Below, in pieces: positions 62,314 to 64,000 of a DNA stretch of 64,000 nucleotides (the stretch's first letter is position 1; each line of letters begins with the position of its first letter). The stretch is taken from assembly GCF_002753895.1 (NCBI RefSeq), contig NZ_NJER01000001.1:1488910-1552909 (forward strand), given 5' to 3'. The DNA is from Halobacteriovorax sp. JY17. GTDB lineage: Bacteria > Bdellovibrionota > Bacteriovoracia > Bacteriovoracales > Bacteriovoracaceae. The notes under the pieces were generated by a model, which saw nothing but the letters and a program-made list of their open reading frames with translations, did not search any database and was not told the origin of the DNA. A program made the position numbers and the translations under genes.

Positions 62314-63626
62314 ATATAGTATTTTGGATATGAGTGCGGGTTTGGATTTTCTTTTAGAAAAGCTTCCATTTGCTGGAAGAAATTTTCTTGATTTTTAGCG
62401 GGTAGACTCTTTTTAAAGACAAATAGATTCCCAGCTTCTTTCTCATTTAAAATATAGATATCTAAGAATTGCTTAAAGAGTGGGTTAAAGAAAGTTTTCT
62501 TTAACTTATTATTACTAAGCTTATTAGACTTTGAATTTATATATTGAATTAATTTCTTCTTATGACCTGGATACCTAAAGACAAGTTCAGACTTTTGAGA
62601 GAGTGAGTTCACAGGATAAATAATATACTGCTCGGGAACTAAATTATTTATAATAATAAAGTCACCAAAGTTATTCCCAAGTAAGTTGTCACCTCTTATA
62701 TCGTCTTTAAGTGGAGGCTTTTCTGATGGGAGATGTTCTTTCCACAGAAATCGAGTGATCTCGCCTCTGTCACTTGAATCTACTTTATTAAATAGGCTGC
62801 TATAGTTAATTAAGGCCTCTAAAAATGGTCCAACTAATTTAATCGTTAGGTTCTTCCAGTCAAGAGACTCTAGCTTTGAATAAATTAATTCTCTTTCAGC
62901 CGCTGTATTATTGCAAGGAAGAGCGAAGAGGATGACTCCATTCTCTCCCTTAATCGTTACAATGTGCGGAGTTTTAAGAGATTCAAACTTCTCTTTTATA
63001 TCTTCTATTTTATCTTCTGATTTGAAGTTGGCCCTGTCTAGCTCATACCTTCCTCTAGGATAGTAGAGGTGGTTAATCTTAGTGATACCTTTATCAATAT
63101 ATATTCTTAGGTAAATAAGTAACAGATCCGCAGTGGCCAAGGCATCATCAAGGGCCCTATGAGCTTTCTTATGTTGAATTCCAAAAATCTTGCTCATGTA
63201 ATTTAGGTTTGAGTTCATGAGGTTTGGAATTAAGTACTTTGTCATTAGATTCGTACAAAGGCTCTTATTTTTTAAAATCGGCTTTTTTAGTCTTTTTAGA
63301 ACAGAATTAAAGAAAGGAACATCAAAGCTTGTGTTATGTGCAACAAGAATTGAATCTCCCATAAATTCTAAAATCTCATCAATGACATCTTCAATGATAG
63401 GGGAGTCTTTGACGTCATCTTCTTTGATACTAGTCAATTTTTGAATAAATTCAGGGATTCTTATTTCTGGTTTTATTAGATAATTTTTCTGTGCAATGAC
63501 TTCAAAGTTTCTAATCTTTACTAGGCCAATTTCAATGATTTTATCTGACTTATGGTTTCCGCCAGTAGTTTCTAAATCAAAGACGCAAAATTCTAAATTC
63601 TTTATGAGTTCAAATGCTTCTGACAT
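62310..63626 (-). CDS. DEDDh exonuclease with unknown C-terminal domain
   Basis: The first 180 residues are a DnaQ-type 3'-5' exonuclease: FCVFDLETTGG with the DE pair, LVAHNTSFDVPFFNS with the middle Asp, and HRALDDALATADLLL with His and the last Asp. All four acidic residues and the His are present. Residues 200-438 form a strand-rich domain I do not recognise (HIVTIKGENGVILFALPCNN); it is not the GIY-YIG fusion seen in other groups. It overlaps the kinase-like gene by four bases, tail to tail. GAAGG precedes the ATG. Confidence 0.87.
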   Translation of the reverse strand: MSEAFELIKNLEFCVFDLETTGGNHKSDKIIEIGLVKIRNFEVIAQKNYLIKPEIRIPEFIQKLTSIKEDDVKDSPIIEDVIDEILEFMGDSILVAHNTSFDVPFFNSVLKRLKKPILKNKSLCTNLMTKYLIPNLMNSNLNYMSKIFGIQHKKAHRALDDALATADLLLIYLRIYIDKGITKINHLYYPRGRYELDRANFKSEDKIEDIKEKFESLKTPHIVTIKGENGVILFALPCNNTAAERELIYSKLESLDWKNLTIKLVGPFLEALINYSSLFNKVDSSDRGEITRFLWKEHLPSEKPPLKDDIRGDNLLGNNFGDFIIINNLVPEQYIIYPVNSLSQKSELVFRYPGHKKKLIQYINSKSNKLSNNKLKKTFFNPLFKQFLDIYILNEKEAGNLFVFKKSLPAKNQENFFQQMEAFLKENPNPHSYPKYYI

Positions 63627-63705
63627 GGATGACCTTCACCGAACATTCGCTCGTGTGGATTTGGGTTATAGTAGTAATATTCTAATAAAGCCTAGTGAAA
63701 TATTG

Positions 63706-63727
63706 AAGGGGGAATTAACTCCCCCCA
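63706..63727 (-). terminator. Hairpin after the purine nucleoside phosphorylase gene
   Basis: GGGGGA/TCCCCC stem with a six-base loop, eight bases beyond the stop codon on the minus strand, followed by TTCAATATTT. Confidence 0.6.
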
Positions 63728-63734
63728 GAAGTCT

Positions 63735-64000
63735 CTAAGCTCCGATTCTCTTAACTGTTTCTTTTAGAATTTTTGTGAATTTCTCCATGACTCTAAGAGC
63801 TTCATCTTTAATATCTTCATGTTTTAATTCAACATTCTCGATTCCTGAGGCCATATTTGTCACGCAACTTACTCCACAGACTTTCATTCCAATGTGATTG
63901 GCAGCAATACACTCAGGAACTGTACTCATTCCAACAACGTCAGCTCCAAGAATTCTTAGCATTCTAACTTCTGCAGGTGTTTCATAAGTTGGTCCAAGAA
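63735..64000 (-). CDS. punA: Purine nucleoside phosphorylase, cut by the window edge
   Basis: Only the C-terminal 88 or so residues are inside the window. Reading to the edge gives [20 protein letters not shown], then [20 protein letters not shown] and [14 protein letters not shown]. These are signature stretches of trimeric purine nucleoside phosphorylase (NP-I), which splits guanosine or inosine with phosphate. The frame continues beyond 64000. Confidence 0.9.
   Translation of the reverse strand, partial: LGPTYETPAEVRMLRILGADVVGMSTVPECIAANHIGMKVCGVSCVTNMASGIENVELKHEDIKDEALRVMEKFTKILKETVKRIGA

Overview
This window is 64 kb of mostly core chromosome from a low-GC (about 35% by eye), Gram-negative bacterium. 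An outer membrane is implied by Mla-type lipid transport, TolQRAB, LptE, LapB and many lipoproteins. The best guess is a marine Bacteriovoracaceae or Halobacteriovorax-like member of the Bdellovibrionota. The basis is the base composition, an FHA-GGDEF cyclase with the architecture of Bdellovibrio DgcB, the many FHA, GYF, PilZ, cNMP and Ser/Thr-kinase signalling proteins, and several envelope proteins I cannot place. This assignment is inference. I saw no tRNA, rRNA, CRISPR array, insertion sequence or prophage.

Layout. 1-2.8 kb: a hypothetical gene, alanine racemase and an FHA protein. 2.9-9.3 kb: an mlaE-mlaF-mlaD transport operon running into a GYF-domain membrane protein whose reading frame is split at an 11-A run, then a Sua5/YrdC protein and an N6-type methyltransferase. 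9.2-11.8 kb: dciA, lptE, holA and rpsT. 12-19.8 kb: short-chain fatty acyl-CoA oxidation genes (3-hydroxyacyl-CoA dehydrogenase, crotonase, acyl-CoA dehydrogenase, thiolase), with a histone H1-like protein and a cyclic-nucleotide-binding protein among them. 19.8-25.8 kb: lipoproteins, a GYF-GYF-PilZ protein, an alpha/beta-hydrolase lacking its nucleophile, and a transmembrane Ser/Thr kinase. 25.7-32.9 kb (minus strand): a run dgcB-like, mutL, miaA, ppsR, MgtE_N/CBS protein, Nramp-like transporter. 33-36.8 kb (minus): pgi and two acyl-CoA dehydrogenases, one of isovaleryl-CoA type.

37-42.7 kb: a glycosidase-like protein, two OmpR-type response regulators without kinases, a secreted EEP nuclease/phosphatase and rlmN. 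42.7-47.5 kb: sppA, lapB and three envelope proteins of unknown function. 47.5-50.8 kb: tolQ-tolR-tolA-tolB. 50.9-54.3 kb: a sigma-54-activator-like protein with a broken ATPase motif, a tiny Lys-rich protein and an HD phosphohydrolase. 55.3-59.5 kb: ftsE-ftsX-envC-ctp. 59.5-64 kb: xseA, a degenerate histidine kinase, a DEDDh exonuclease and a truncated purine nucleoside phosphorylase.

The main themes are envelope upkeep (lipid transport, LPS assembly and control, Tol, FtsEX-EnvC wall hydrolysis, S41 and S49 proteases), acyl-CoA and branched-chain catabolism, and a dense set of one-component or kinase-less signalling proteins. Several of the latter have lost catalytic residues. The most unusual items are the A11 frame break after the mla genes, the activator with Asn-Asn in place of the Walker B acidic pair and no GAFTGA loop, the hydrolase with Gly at the nucleophile elbow, and the Nramp-like transporter paired with a free-standing MgtE sensor module.
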